Source of the DNA: an uncultured Porphyromonadaceae bacterium
GTDB lineage: Bacteria; Bacteroidota; Bacteroidia; Bacteroidales; Muribaculaceae
Length of the DNA: 64,000 bases
Direction of reading: 5' to 3'
NCBI GenBank assembly: GCA_900541835.1
Contig: UQLL01000002.1
Coordinates: 87,361 to 151,360 of the forward strand
Position numbers and translations under genes: made by a program. Below the pieces are notes generated by a model. It did no database searches. It saw only the letters and a program-made list of their open reading frames with translations, and was not told the DNA's origin. This document shows positions 1-9,575 of this stretch, piece after piece (the first letter of the stretch is position 1; the number at the start of each line of letters is the position of its first letter).

Positions 1-1
1 T

Positions 2-211
2 GTGGAGCCAGTGTACATCGACGACAATGCAGGAGCAGCCGAGATCGAAGTGGCCACAGATTCAATGCCTGCCGATGCAGCGGAAGCAGTAGAGGCCGCA
101 CCCGCATCTAAATCCGATGACCGGTATGAAGAGGATGCGCCTCAGAAGTTTTCCGACAGATATACCGTCACCACGAGGGAATCGGTGGATTCCGGTTCCA
201 GTGACTGGTAG
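2..211 (+). CDS. C-terminal fragment of an unrecognised acidic protein
   Basis: This is an open frame that enters from the left edge of the window and stops at 211; its real start is not visible, and the GTG at position 2 is only the first in-frame start-like codon. The visible 69 residues are rich in Ala, Glu and Asp, then Ser/Thr, with no hydrophobic segment or recognisable motif, so they look like a disordered tail. A promoter box for the next gene lies 60 bases downstream, so the next gene is probably transcribed separately. No function is assigned. Confidence 0.4.
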   Translation: MEPVYIDDNAGAAEIEVATDSMPADAAEAVEAAPASKSDDRYEEDAPQKFSDRYTVTTRESVDSGSSDW

Positions 212-270
212 CGGAGCCATTTTTGATAAAATTAACGTCCTTAAAGTTGCATAAAGGCGCGGAAATGTAT

Positions 271-278
271 TAATTTTG
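271..278 (+). promoter_or_regulatory. Bacteroidota-type promoter -7 box (TAATTTTG)
   Basis: The box matches TAnnTTTG and lies 15 bases before the ATG at 294. It overlaps the TTG at 276, which argues against that TTG as a start codon and for the ATG at 294. Confidence 0.65.
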
Positions 279-293
279 CAGGTTGAAAGAAGT

Positions 294-1031
294 ATGGAGA
301 AAATAGCAGTACCGTTCGAGTGTCCCAACTGCCACATTCGCAAGAATGTGCGCAAGCTCCCCGCCACGCCCCAGGCCAAGATAAAGTGCCCCGGATGCGG
401 CGAAGAGCTGAAGCTCGTCTTCGACGTCAACGCCGACCCGCAGATGGCCACCGTCACTCTCCTGTCGGGTGTCGAGACTCCCGCATCCCAGCCCGAGGCG
501 CCGCGCAAGGAGACCGTCTACAAGGCCATGCCCGAGGGGTTCGGCCAGGTCACTCCGCCATCCGCTCCCGGTCCTGCCGTTCCGCCTCCATACAATCCCC
601 GACCTTCCGATCCCGGTCCTCAGCCCTCAGCTGCGAAAGGCACTCAGCTGCTCAGCAACATGTCCATGCCGGAGCTGCGCGAGCCGGTCTTCGTGTGCCG
701 GCTTGGCGGACGTCGGCGCAACAAGGTCGAGGACCGCTACCGCATCGGCGCAGGCACCGTCACCATCGGTCGCATCGACCCCGTCACCCTCTCCGACATC
801 ATGTTCGACCGCGACCTGGAGATGAGCCGCCGCAGTGTCGAGCTGTCCGTAATTCCCACCGAATACGAAACAGTGCTGAAGCTCCGTGTCCTCAAGGCCA
901 CCAACCCCGTCACCGTAGGCTTTCACACCCTGGTGGAGGGGGAGACCATGGCCATCCACTTCGGCGAAGTCTTCACCATTGGCCGCACCAGCATCGTCGT
1001 CACCAACGACCCCAACCTCAAGAAAGTCTAA
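294..1031 (+). CDS. Zinc-ribbon plus FHA-like domain protein
   Basis: The 245-residue protein begins with a treble-clef-like zinc ribbon (CPNC and CPGC about 25 residues apart, residues ~9-37), followed by a Pro-rich linker (~60-120) and a C-terminal domain with the FHA hallmarks TIGR, then a D-x-MSRRSVEL stretch (~150-240). FHA domains bind phosphothreonine peptides, so a signalling or assembly role is likely, but the partner kinase is not in view. No membrane segment is seen. It is followed 12 bases later by a second protein carrying the same two domain types in reverse order, so the two probably act together. The start at ATG 294 is chosen because the upstream TTG lies inside the promoter box. 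Confidence 0.6.
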   Translation: MEKIAVPFECPNCHIRKNVRKLPATPQAKIKCPGCGEELKLVFDVNADPQMATVTLLSGVETPASQPEAPRKETVYKAMPEGFGQVTPPSAPGPAVPPPYNPRPSDPGPQPSAAKGTQLLSNMSMPELREPVFVCRLGGRRRNKVEDRYRIGAGTVTIGRIDPVTLSDIMFDRDLEMSRRSVELSVIPTEYETVLKLRVLKATNPVTVGFHTLVEGETMAIHFGEVFTIGRTSIVVTNDPNLKKV

Positions 1032-1043
1032 CTCTCAACTAAC

Positions 1044-1877
1044 ATGGCAGAACTTCAGTGCACCCTATATATAGGCCGAGAGGAGCAGACCTCGCGCCTG
1101 GCCGCATATCTCAACCCGCAGAAAGGCACCCTGCTCGACGTGCAGGTGCCGCAGAGCGTTAGCCGCTGGAAGCCTCATGAGCTCACGGCCCACTGCAAGC
1201 TCGAGATATACCGCGACGGCTCCCTCAAGCTCTTCAACCTCAACCCCAACAACCTGACCGCTGTCGACGGACAGCGCATAGAACGCGCCTGGATAGACGC
1301 GACCTCCACCGTACAGCTCGGCTTCGAGGGCTACCAACTGCCGCTGCAGATGCTGCTGAAGAAAATCGGCTATAAGCCTGCCTTCCGCATCGACCACCTG
1401 CAAGTGATATACCAGGACTACCAGGACAAGATGGTGGAGATGCAGCTGGAGCAGACCAAGGAGGCGAGCCGACAGCGCTTGGCCGGCATCTGCTCGTCGC
1501 TCGGCATGCTCGTCATGCTCATACCCTTCGAGAACCTCGTCGGATACAAGTCCGACGGCGGCATGGGACTCCCCATGATCATCCGCATGGTACTGCTGGT
1601 AATCGCCCTTGTGCTCAGCGTCAGTTTCTACCTCAAGTCGCGCAACCCGGCCAACTCCGCCGTCATGAAGCGCATGGAGATCAACAACTGGCTCAAGGCG
1701 CACTACCGCTGCCCGAACCCCGAATGCGGGCAGCCATTCGGCGCCTCCACCGAGTATCAGCGCCTGAAGGCCATGGGGCAGTGCCCTTACTGCAAGTGCA
1801 AGCTGACCGAAACCGAGACTTACGTCAGCCACAGTCATCCCGGACAGCCCTCCTACGCCGCACCCTCCTTCACCTGA
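1044..1877 (+). CDS. FHA-like membrane protein with C-terminal zinc ribbon
   Basis: The protein has 277 residues. Residues ~1-110 form a beta-rich FHA-like domain (LTAHCKLEI, then LFNLNPNNLT, then an IERAW turn), without the canonical GR-S-H set, so phosphopeptide binding is uncertain. Two hydrophobic stretches follow (~147-162 and ~175-197), then a cytoplasmic-looking C-terminal zinc ribbon with CPNPEC and CPYC pairs (~223-252). It is 12 bases downstream of the soluble zinc-ribbon/FHA protein and shares its direction, so an operon is likely. This gene would place the pair at the inner membrane. The function is unknown; a membrane-anchored reader or scaffold is an inference. Confidence 0.55.
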   Translation: MAELQCTLYIGREEQTSRLAAYLNPQKGTLLDVQVPQSVSRWKPHELTAHCKLEIYRDGSLKLFNLNPNNLTAVDGQRIERAWIDATSTVQLGFEGYQLPLQMLLKKIGYKPAFRIDHLQVIYQDYQDKMVEMQLEQTKEASRQRLAGICSSLGMLVMLIPFENLVGYKSDGGMGLPMIIRMVLLVIALVLSVSFYLKSRNPANSAVMKRMEINNWLKAHYRCPNPECGQPFGASTEYQRLKAMGQCPYCKCKLTETETYVSHSHPGQPSYAAPSFT

Positions 1878-1985
1878 CGAAAAGACCCCGTCAGTTAACT
1901 ATTTCGGGTGCCGGGGCGGTCGAAATTTGGGTTAGCCGAAATTCCGATGCAACACGGGCCAGAGACCCGGTCCTTCAGTTATAAT

Positions 1986-2028
1986 CCCGCACAGCCGAGC
2001 GAAGCGGGGCTGTGCGGGGCTGTGCGGG
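1986..2028 (+). terminator. Hairpin terminator with a duplicated right arm
   Basis: CCCGCACAGCC (1986-1996) pairs with GGCTGTGCGGG at 2008-2018, and equally well with a second identical copy at 2018-2028 produced by a tandem repeat of GGGGCTGTGC. It follows the FHA gene pair; the bases after it (TAACTTTTAA) are only weakly U-rich. Confidence 0.5.
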
Positions 2029-2062
2029 GCTAACTTTTAATGGACTGGGATAAACGCAGAAG

Positions 2063-2087
2063 CGGCGCGCCCGAATCGGGCGCGCCG
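2063..2087. terminator. Bidirectional hairpin between convergent genes
   Basis: A 12-bp perfect palindrome (CGGCGCGCCCGA with its complement) lies between the rightward FHA pair and the leftward NlpC/P60 gene, so it can end both transcripts. Confidence 0.6.
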
Positions 2088-2125
2088 TTCACGTTTCATT
2101 ATATGTAAGGTCAGTGTGTGCCGAC

Positions 2126-2710
2126 TTATTTTATGATGCGCTTGGCACCGACGTAGCGGGGTACGTAGTAGCCCTCGAAACGGCTAATCTTTACACCTTT
2201 CAGGCTGGCGTGTATGAACGAGAAGTCGCCAGTCGCGGGATTTACGCTGTACACGATGCCCACATGGCCCACGTTCTTGCCGCTGGAACGGGAGGTGAAG
2301 AACACGAGGTCACCCTTGCGGAGATCCTTGCGGGCTACGGGCTCGCCCTGGGTATACTGGATGCGGGAGCCGGGGGAGATGCTGTAGCCGAACTGCTTGT
2401 AGATGTAGCTGGTGTAGCCGGAGCAGTCGAAGGCGTTGGGGCCCTTGGCGCCATGCACGTAGCGGACGCCTATGTATTTCTTGGCCTCCGTGAGCAGGTC
2501 GTCGATCATGCTCGGGACCTTGACAGCGGCGGCGGCGGCTTCGCGGGCATTCACATCGTTGGCGACCATGTTGTTGAGGGTGTTGGCGTCCATCTTGGTG
2601 GCATGTGCCATCTTGTGTGCCTTCTCGTGGGCCGTCATCGGTGTCTGGGCGAATGCGGTTGCCGAAGCCATCGCTATGGCTATGGAAGTTATGATTGTGC
2701 GTATCTTCAT
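2126..2710 (-). CDS. Secreted NlpC/P60 family peptidoglycan endopeptidase
   Basis: The 194-residue protein carries a clear signal peptide (residues 1-21, ending AFA-Q), so it acts in the periplasm or outside. Residues ~70-194 form an NlpC/P60 domain. The catalytic Cys is in FDCSGY (Cys96), the His in VGHVGIV (His149), and a second polar residue is in FIHAS (His167). These enzymes cut gamma-D-Glu-diaminopimelate or related stem-peptide bonds. The region ~25-65 is charged and Ala-rich and probably unstructured. It is a single-gene unit: its own promoter box lies upstream at 2767 and a bidirectional hairpin lies downstream. Confidence 0.85.
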   Translation of the reverse strand: MKIRTIITSIAIAMASATAFAQTPMTAHEKAHKMAHATKMDANTLNNMVANDVNAREAAAAAVKVPSMIDDLLTEAKKYIGVRYVHGAKGPNAFDCSGYTSYIYKQFGYSISPGSRIQYTQGEPVARKDLRKGDLVFFTSRSSGKNVGHVGIVYSVNPATGDFSFIHASLKGVKISRFEGYYVPRYVGAKRIIK

Positions 2711-2766
2711 GTCTTAGTCAGTGTCAAGTGTAAGCCTCGATACACGCCGTATCGATTTTCACGATG

Positions 2767-2774
2767 CAAAGATA
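2767..2774 (-). promoter_or_regulatory. Promoter -7 box for the NlpC/P60 gene
   Basis: On the minus strand this reads TATCTTTG, matching TAnnTTTG, 56 bases before the ATG at 2710. Confidence 0.6.
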
Positions 2775-2869
2775 ATACAAAAATGCTTAAACGTCAAGGG
2801 GTGATGCCCCTGCAAGCCAATATCTTAACGCTATTTATGTTTTGGCACACTTTAAGGAGGGGTGTGCAA

Positions 2870-2961
2870 ACGCACAGTGGGCAAAATCGCCCGCATATGG
2901 CTGATACTGCGGGATGCGGGCGATTTTGCGGGTATCGGGAATTTACGGTCCCACTGTGCGT
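2870..2961. repeat. Composite nested inverted repeat
   Basis: There are two perfect nested arm pairs. The outer arms ACGCACAGTGGG (2870-2881) and CCCACTGTGCGT (2950-2961) are 12 bp; the inner arms CAAAATCGCCCGCAT (2882-2896) and ATGCGGGCGATTTTG (2914-2928) are 15 bp. The left arms abut, while the right arms are separated by 21 bases, and the inner loop is 17 bases. It sits between divergent genes, so it is not needed as a terminator. Confidence 0.7.
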
Positions 2962-3143
2962 CCGCCCCAAAAAATAGGCAATTTCGAGATTTTGCATTTA
3001 ACTTTTCTTAACTTTTCAACTTCAACATTTTCAGCCACTTAAGCGTAAGTCCCGCATTCGCATGAGGCGCTATCCAGGCGCGGCAGCGCCTGAATCCATG
3101 GCTCGACGGAGCTGCTTATGGCTCAGTGTTCATTAATTTTTTG

Positions 3144-3151
3144 TACCTTTG
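3144..3151 (+). promoter_or_regulatory. Promoter -7 box for glnS
   Basis: TACCTTTG matches TAnnTTTG and ends 19 bases before the ATG at 3171. It lies downstream of the GTG at 3126, which rules that codon out as the start. Confidence 0.65.
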
Positions 3152-3170
3152 CACTTTGAAAATAGTTACT

Positions 3171-4882
<1,712 letters not shown>

Positions 4883-4886
<4 letters not shown>

Positions 4887-5362
4887 GACAACGCATAGCA
4901 CTGGACCGGCAGGCGCTCACCGTGACCATACTCGTCACGGCGGCCCTGCTCTTCCTGTGCGCCATGCCCCTGTGGTTTCCCCTTTCCACGCTCTGGCTGG
5001 CCATCCCCGCCTTCTACCGGCTGGTGAGCCTGTACGTACAGGCGCCCGTGGCCGTCGTCGTCACCGACGATGCCGTGGTGATAGACCGCGTAATAGGGAA
5101 GAAGCGGACACCCCTCGCCGACATCGAGCGAGTGGAGCGGATGCCCAGGCCCGACCTGAGCTGGCGGCTGATGGGCAGCGGCGGCTTCATGGGCTACTGG
5201 GGCCTCTTCCGCTCCCGCACGCTCGGCCGCTTCCACGCCTACGTCGGCCGTCCCCGCCAGTCCGTGCTGCTGCTGCTCCGCCGGGGGAGACCCGTGGTCT
5301 TTTCCTGCGCAGATCCCGACGCCATGTGCGCCCTGCTCCGCCAGCGCCTCGGCAAGGGCTGA
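4883..5362 (+). CDS. Small membrane protein with a bacterial PH-like domain
   Basis: The protein has 159 residues. Two hydrophobic stretches (~12-31 and ~33-50) form a membrane hairpin, followed by a beta-rich domain (~55-159) with alternating strands (VVVTDDAVVIDRVIG, TPLADIERVERM) and a final helix, the pattern of bacterial PH-like domains that follow membrane anchors. The function is not known; such proteins are usually envelope-associated. It overlaps glnS by four bases (ATGA), so it is translationally coupled to it, although no functional link to tRNA charging is evident. The call rests on pattern only. Confidence 0.5.
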
Positions 5363-5466
5363 CCCGCCCGACCGCGATGCAAGCGGCCGCATCCTGGCGC
5401 GTCCACCACTCTCAACCAATCCACCCTGTCAGACGTTATACCTACTGACAAAGAAATCAACACACA

Positions 5467-6468
5467 ATGGAATTTCTGACAGACAAAAAACTCGTGATAG
5501 CAGGAGCCGCCGGCATGATCGGTTCCAACATGGCCCAGTGCGCAGCCATGATGCGCCTCACCCCCAATCTCTGCCTCTACGACACCTATGCCCCCGGGCT
5601 GGAAGGCGTGGCCGAGGAACTCTACCACTGCGGCTTCAAGGGCATGAACATCACCTGGACCACCGACGTCCGCGAAGCCTTCGCCGGCGCCAGGTACATG
5701 GTATCCTCGGGCGGCGCCCCCCGCAAGGCCGGCATGACCCGCGAGGACCTGCTCCGCGGCAACGCCGGCATCGCCGAGCAGCTCGGCAAGGACATCAGGG
5801 CCTACTGCCCCGACCTGGAGCACCTCGTGGTCATCTTCAACCCCGCCGACATCACCGGCCTGGTGGCGTTGCTCTACTCCGGCCTCAAGCCCAGCCAGGT
5901 AACCACCCTGGCAGCCCTCGACTCCACCCGCCTGCGCAGCGAGCTCGCCAAGCACTTCCGCATTGCCGCCGACCGCATCGTCAACTCCCGCACCTACGGC
6001 GGACACGGCGAGCAGATGGCCGTCTTCGCCTCCACCACCCGCGTCGACGGCCAGCCCCTCGACTCCATCATCGGCACCGACCGCCTGCCCCTCGAGGAGT
6101 GGGACAAGATACGCCTCCGCGTAGTGCAGGGCGGCAAGAACATCATCGACCTGCGCGGCCGCAGCTCCTTCCAGAGCCCCGCCTACCTCAGCATCGAGAT
6201 GATAGCCGCCGCCATGGGCGGGCCCTCCTTCACCTGGCCCGTGGGCGTGTACGTCGACAACGACCGCTTCAACCACATCATGATGGCAATGGAGACCACC
6301 CTCGACCGCACCGGCGTCCACATCCATCCCGTCCAGGGCACACCCGCCGAGGAGGGGGCGCTCGAGAAGAGCTACCGCCACCTGTGCGACATGCGCCAGG
6401 AAGTCATCGACCTCGGCATCCTGCCCCCCGTCGACAAGTGGCACGACCTCAACCCCAACATTAAATAA
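5467..6468 (+). CDS. mdh: Malate dehydrogenase
   Basis: The 333-residue NAD-dependent enzyme interconverts malate and oxaloacetate, used in the reductive branch that Bacteroidales run towards succinate. The Rossmann loop GAAGMIG is at residues 13-19, the mobile loop with substrate arginines is in GGAPRKAGMTREDLLRGN (~82-99), and the catalytic His is in TYGGHGEQ (~His180). The usual NPVD motif reads NPADI here (~127-131), as in Bacteroides-type enzymes. The next gene starts 9 bases downstream, so mdh and the purine nucleoside phosphorylase are probably co-transcribed. No clear -7 box was found in the 104-base gap upstream. Confidence 0.9.
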   Translation: MEFLTDKKLVIAGAAGMIGSNMAQCAAMMRLTPNLCLYDTYAPGLEGVAEELYHCGFKGMNITWTTDVREAFAGARYMVSSGGAPRKAGMTREDLLRGNAGIAEQLGKDIRAYCPDLEHLVVIFNPADITGLVALLYSGLKPSQVTTLAALDSTRLRSELAKHFRIAADRIVNSRTYGGHGEQMAVFASTTRVDGQPLDSIIGTDRLPLEEWDKIRLRVVQGGKNIIDLRGRSSFQSPAYLSIEMIAAAMGGPSFTWPVGVYVDNDRFNHIMMAMETTLDRTGVHIHPVQGTPAEEGALEKSYRHLCDMRQEVIDLGILPPVDKWHDLNPNIK

Positions 6469-6477
6469 CTGAATACC

Positions 6478-7296
6478 ATGGACATGCTCCAGCAGATAAA
6501 CGAGACCGCCGCGTACATCCGCGAGCGCGTGCAGAACCTCCCCCGCATCGGAGTCATCCTCGGCTCCGGCCTGGGCAACCTCTCCGACCTCATCGACGTG
6601 GAAGTCGAGATGAAATACGCCGACATCCCCCACATGCCCGTCTCCACCGTGCAGGGCCACAGCGGCAGGCTCCTCTTCGGCAAGCTCGCAGGCCGCGAGG
6701 TAGTGGCCATGGCCGGCCGCTTCCACTACTACGAGGGCTACGACATGAAGCAGGTCACCTTCCCCGTGCGCGTCATGAAGGCCATCGGCGTCGAGACCAT
6801 CTTCGTCAGCAACGCCGCAGGCGGCATGAACAAGGAGTTCAAGGTAGGCGACGTCATGGTCATCACCGACCACATCAACCTCTTCCCCGAGAACCCCCTG
6901 CGCGGCCACAACTACGAGGAGCTGGGCACCCGCTTCCCCGCAATGACCCACGCCTACGACCCCGCGCTGCTCTCCCTGGCCGACGACATCGCCGCAGAGC
7001 AGCAGATACGCCTCATGCACGGCGTGTACGTGGGCACCCCCGGCCCGACCTTCGAGACCCCCGCCGAGTACGAGTACTTCCGCGTCATCGGCGGCGACGC
7101 CGTGGGCATGAGCACCGTACCCGAAGTCATAGTCGCCAACCACGCCGGCATGCGCTGCTTCGGCCTGAGCGTCATCACCGACCTCGGAGGCAAGGACATC
7201 GAGCAGGTGCCCACCCACGAGGAGGTGCAGCAGGCCGCCGTCAAGGCATCGCCAGTAATGGCCAGGCTCGTGAGCAACATGATCGGCCGCCTCTGA
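6478..7296 (+). CDS. Purine nucleoside phosphorylase (PNP-I, trimeric type)
   Basis: The 272-residue enzyme performs phosphorolysis of guanosine/inosine to the free base and ribose 1-phosphate in purine salvage. Family marks are the phosphate loop GSGLGNL (residues 29-35), GRFHYYEGY (~81-89), SNAAGG (~111-116) and the base-binding segment PGPTFETPAEYEYFR with a downstream GMSTVPEV Met (~185-215). The length is normal for the trimeric class. It starts 9 bases after mdh and is followed by a REP-like palindrome rather than a classical terminator. Confidence 0.9.
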   Translation: MDMLQQINETAAYIRERVQNLPRIGVILGSGLGNLSDLIDVEVEMKYADIPHMPVSTVQGHSGRLLFGKLAGREVVAMAGRFHYYEGYDMKQVTFPVRVMKAIGVETIFVSNAAGGMNKEFKVGDVMVITDHINLFPENPLRGHNYEELGTRFPAMTHAYDPALLSLADDIAAEQQIRLMHGVYVGTPGPTFETPAEYEYFRVIGGDAVGMSTVPEVIVANHAGMRCFGLSVITDLGGKDIEQVPTHEEVQQAAVKASPVMARLVSNMIGRL

Positions 7297-7317
7297 GCCG
7301 CCGCCGTCGGCATGTGC

Positions 7318-7341
7318 CGGGACGCGCCATGGCGCGTCCGG
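7318..7341. repeat. REP-like palindrome, copy 1
   Basis: GGACGCGCC (7320-7328), AT, GGCGCGTCC (7331-7339) with flanking CC/GG. The same core with variable inner bases occurs at 18423, 33822 and, degenerated, at 19171, 8446, 28273 and 5396. Confidence 0.75.
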
Positions 7342-7412
7342 CCACAATCGTCAGCATCACACAGAGAGGGTAGGGTAGCAGAGCCCCGCCCCCTCTTTCA
7401 CTTAATCAGACT

Positions 7413-8447
7413 ATGGCAGAAATCAACTCCCTGGGCGAGTTCGGCCTCATCGACCGCCTCACCAAAGACATACCACTGGTCAACGCCTCCACCGTCCGCG
7501 GCATCGGCGACGACGCCGCCGTGCTGGCCTACACCTCCGACAAGGAAGTGCTCGTAACCACCGACCTGCTGCTCGAAGGCATCCACTTCGACGTCCGCTA
7601 CGTCCCCCTCAAGCACCTCGGCTACAAGGCCGCCGTGGTCAACTTCTCCGACATCTACGCCATGATGGGCCGACCGAGGCAGATCACCGTCAGCATCGGC
7701 GTCTCGGCCCGCTTCACCGTCGAGCACCTCGACCAGATATACTCCGGCATCCGCCTGGCCTGCGAACGCTACGGCGTGGACCTGGTGGGCGGCGACACCT
7801 CCGCCTCCGCCTCCGGGCTGGTCATCTCCATCACCTGCATCGGCGAGGCCGACAAGGGCAAGGCCGTGTTCCGTTCCGGCGCCAGGCCCACCGACCTGAT
7901 CTGCGTCAGCGGCGACCTCGGAGCCGCATACATGGGGCTCCAGCTCCTCGAGCGCGAGAACCGAGTGGCCGCGCGTGCCGGCCGCGACGAGCAGTTCCAG
8001 CCCGACTTCTCCGGCAAGGAATACATCCTCGAGCGGCAGCTCAAGCCCGAGGCCCGACGCGACATCGTCGACGGACTCGAGAAGGCAGGCATCCGGCCCA
8101 CTTCCATGATGGATGTCTCCGACGGACTCTCCAGCGAGCTCCTGCACATCTGCCACAGCTCCGACGTCGGCTGCCGCGTATACGAGGACAAGATACCCAT
8201 CGACTACCAGACGGCCGTCATGGCCGAGGAGCTGAACATGAACCTCGTCACGGCGGCCCTCAACGGCGGCGAGGACTACGAGCTGCTCTTCACCGTCCCC
8301 CTGACCGACCACGACAAGGTGCAGGCCCTGGCCGGCGTCAGCGTCATCGGCTACGTCACCGAGCCCTCACTTGGCGCCGCCCTCGTCGCCCGCGACGGCG
8401 CAGAGCTCCCCCTGCGCGCCCAGGGCTGGAACGCCTTCCAGAAGTAG
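7413..8447 (+). CDS. thiL: Thiamine-monophosphate kinase
   Basis: The 344-residue protein phosphorylates thiamine monophosphate to thiamine diphosphate with ATP, the last step of cofactor synthesis. The PurM/ThiL fold markers are GIGDDAAVL (residues 30-38), TTDLLLEGIHFD (~49-60), VGGDTSAS (~126-133), DVSDGLSSEL (~231-240) and NGGEDYELLF (~286-295), which include the Asp residues that bind magnesium and ATP. The length is normal. It lies alone, 116 bases after the nucleoside phosphorylase, with a REP palindrome in between and no other thi genes nearby. The stop codon abuts a degenerate REP palindrome. Confidence 0.92.
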   Translation: MAEINSLGEFGLIDRLTKDIPLVNASTVRGIGDDAAVLAYTSDKEVLVTTDLLLEGIHFDVRYVPLKHLGYKAAVVNFSDIYAMMGRPRQITVSIGVSARFTVEHLDQIYSGIRLACERYGVDLVGGDTSASASGLVISITCIGEADKGKAVFRSGARPTDLICVSGDLGAAYMGLQLLERENRVAARAGRDEQFQPDFSGKEYILERQLKPEARRDIVDGLEKAGIRPTSMMDVSDGLSSELLHICHSSDVGCRVYEDKIPIDYQTAVMAEELNMNLVTAALNGGEDYELLFTVPLTDHDKVQALAGVSVIGYVTEPSLGAALVARDGAELPLRAQGWNAFQK

Positions 8448-8541
8448 GGACGCGCGGCGCAGTCCCTCCGCTTTTAACACTACGCCAATTTCGGTAATAA
8501 AATTTAACACTGAATGTTAAAACCCTCTGCGCGAAAAGCAC

Positions 8542-8549
8542 TAACTTTG
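8542..8549 (+). promoter_or_regulatory. Promoter -7 box for the Bat operon
   Basis: TAACTTTG ends 18 bases before the ATG of the MoxR gene (8568), in an AT-rich 120-base gap after thiL. It probably drives the whole block to 16904. Confidence 0.7.
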
Positions 8550-8567
8550 CGCTGCTAAAACATACAC

Positions 8568-9563
8568 ATGGACACCAATTTCAACATCCGCCAGATCAAT
8601 GACCAGATATCGGCACAGAGCAGTGTGCTCGGACTCATCCGCCAGGGCGTGGAGCAGCGCATCGTCGGCCAGCAGCACCTCGTCGACTCCCTGCTGGTAG
8701 CCCTGCTCTGCAACGGCCACGTACTGCTCGAGGGCGTCCCCGGCCTCGCCAAGACCCTGGCCATCAACACCCTGGCACACGTGGTCGACGCACGCTTCTC
8801 CCGCATACAGTTCACCCCCGACCTGCTGCCGTCCGACGTCACCGGCACCCTCATATACTCGGCCAAGAAGGAGGAGTTCGAGGTCAAGAAGGGCCCCATC
8901 TTCGCCAACTTCGTGCTGGCCGACGAGATCAACCGCGCCCCCGCCAAAGTGCAGAGCGCGCTGCTCGAAGCCATGCAGGAGCGCCAGGTCACACTCGGCG
9001 ACGACACCTTCCCGCTGCCTAGGCCATTCCTGGTGATGGCCACCCAGAACCCCCTCGAACAGGAGGGCACCTACCCCCTGCCCGAGGCGCAGACCGACCG
9101 TTTCCTGCTCAAAGTCATCATAGGCTACCCGTCCAAGGAAGAGGAGAAGCGCATCATGCGGCAGAACATCGGCGCGGACCTGCCCGAAGTCAAGCCCCTC
9201 ATCCGGCTCGCCGAGATCGACAGCCTCCAGGCCCTGTGCCGCACCATCTACCTCGACGAGAAGATAGAGAACTACATCGTAGACATCGTATTCGCCACGC
9301 GCCAGCCCGCCGAGGCAGGCGTCCCCGACCTCAGGAGCCTCATCAGCTTCGGAGCCTCCCCCCGCGCCTCCATCGCCCTGGCCAAGGCAAGCCGAGCATA
9401 CGCATTCCTCCGCGGACGCGGATACGTAATTCCCGAGGACGTCCGCATGGTCTGCCACGACGTGCTCCGCCACCGCATCGGTCTCACCTACGAGGCCGAG
9501 GCCAACAACATCACCACCGACGAGGTCATCTCCTCCATCCTCGACAAGGTGCAGGTTCCCTAA
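8568..9563 (+). CDS. MoxR-family AAA+ ATPase, first gene of the Bat operon
   Basis: The 331-residue MoxR ATPase is thought to act as a chaperone for von Willebrand-A proteins encoded in the same operon. Walker A is GVPGLAKTL (residues ~56-64), Walker B is LADEINR (~118-124), and the following ALLEAMQERQVT and ATQNP sensor-1 motif (~145-149) are typical. It begins the eight-gene run, is preceded by its own promoter box and is separated from the DUF58 gene by 12 bases. The family is named methanol dehydrogenase regulator, but no methanol dehydrogenase is present; here the link is to BatA/BatB. Confidence 0.9.
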   Translation: MDTNFNIRQINDQISAQSSVLGLIRQGVEQRIVGQQHLVDSLLVALLCNGHVLLEGVPGLAKTLAINTLAHVVDARFSRIQFTPDLLPSDVTGTLIYSAKKEEFEVKKGPIFANFVLADEINRAPAKVQSALLEAMQERQVTLGDDTFPLPRPFLVMATQNPLEQEGTYPLPEAQTDRFLLKVIIGYPSKEEEKRIMRQNIGADLPEVKPLIRLAEIDSLQALCRTIYLDEKIENYIVDIVFATRQPAEAGVPDLRSLISFGASPRASIALAKASRAYAFLRGRGYVIPEDVRMVCHDVLRHRIGLTYEAEANNITTDEVISSILDKVQVP

Positions 9564-9575
9564 AGCCCAAGGCGC

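Larger units (their letters stand above)
2711..3170. other. Intergenic tract with no gene
   Basis: This 460-base gap between divergent genes holds the minus-strand promoter (2767), a composite inverted repeat (2870-2961), a short AT-rich stretch with TTAACTTTTC-like repeats (2998-3035), a small hairpin CAGGCGC/GCGCCTG (3075-3092) and the glnS promoter (3144). No open frame with family similarity is seen. Confidence 0.6.

Noticed and set aside
5239..7347. A 702-codon minus-strand open frame covering mdh and the nucleoside phosphorylase
   Set aside because: It is an antisense shadow produced by GC-rich codon use; its product is a Val/Gly/His/Asp-rich low-complexity string, while the plus strand has two clear enzyme genes.
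7364..7402. Possible TPP riboswitch or structured leader before thiL
   Set aside because: Only a loose GGG/CCC stem is visible, without recognisable THI-box elements.
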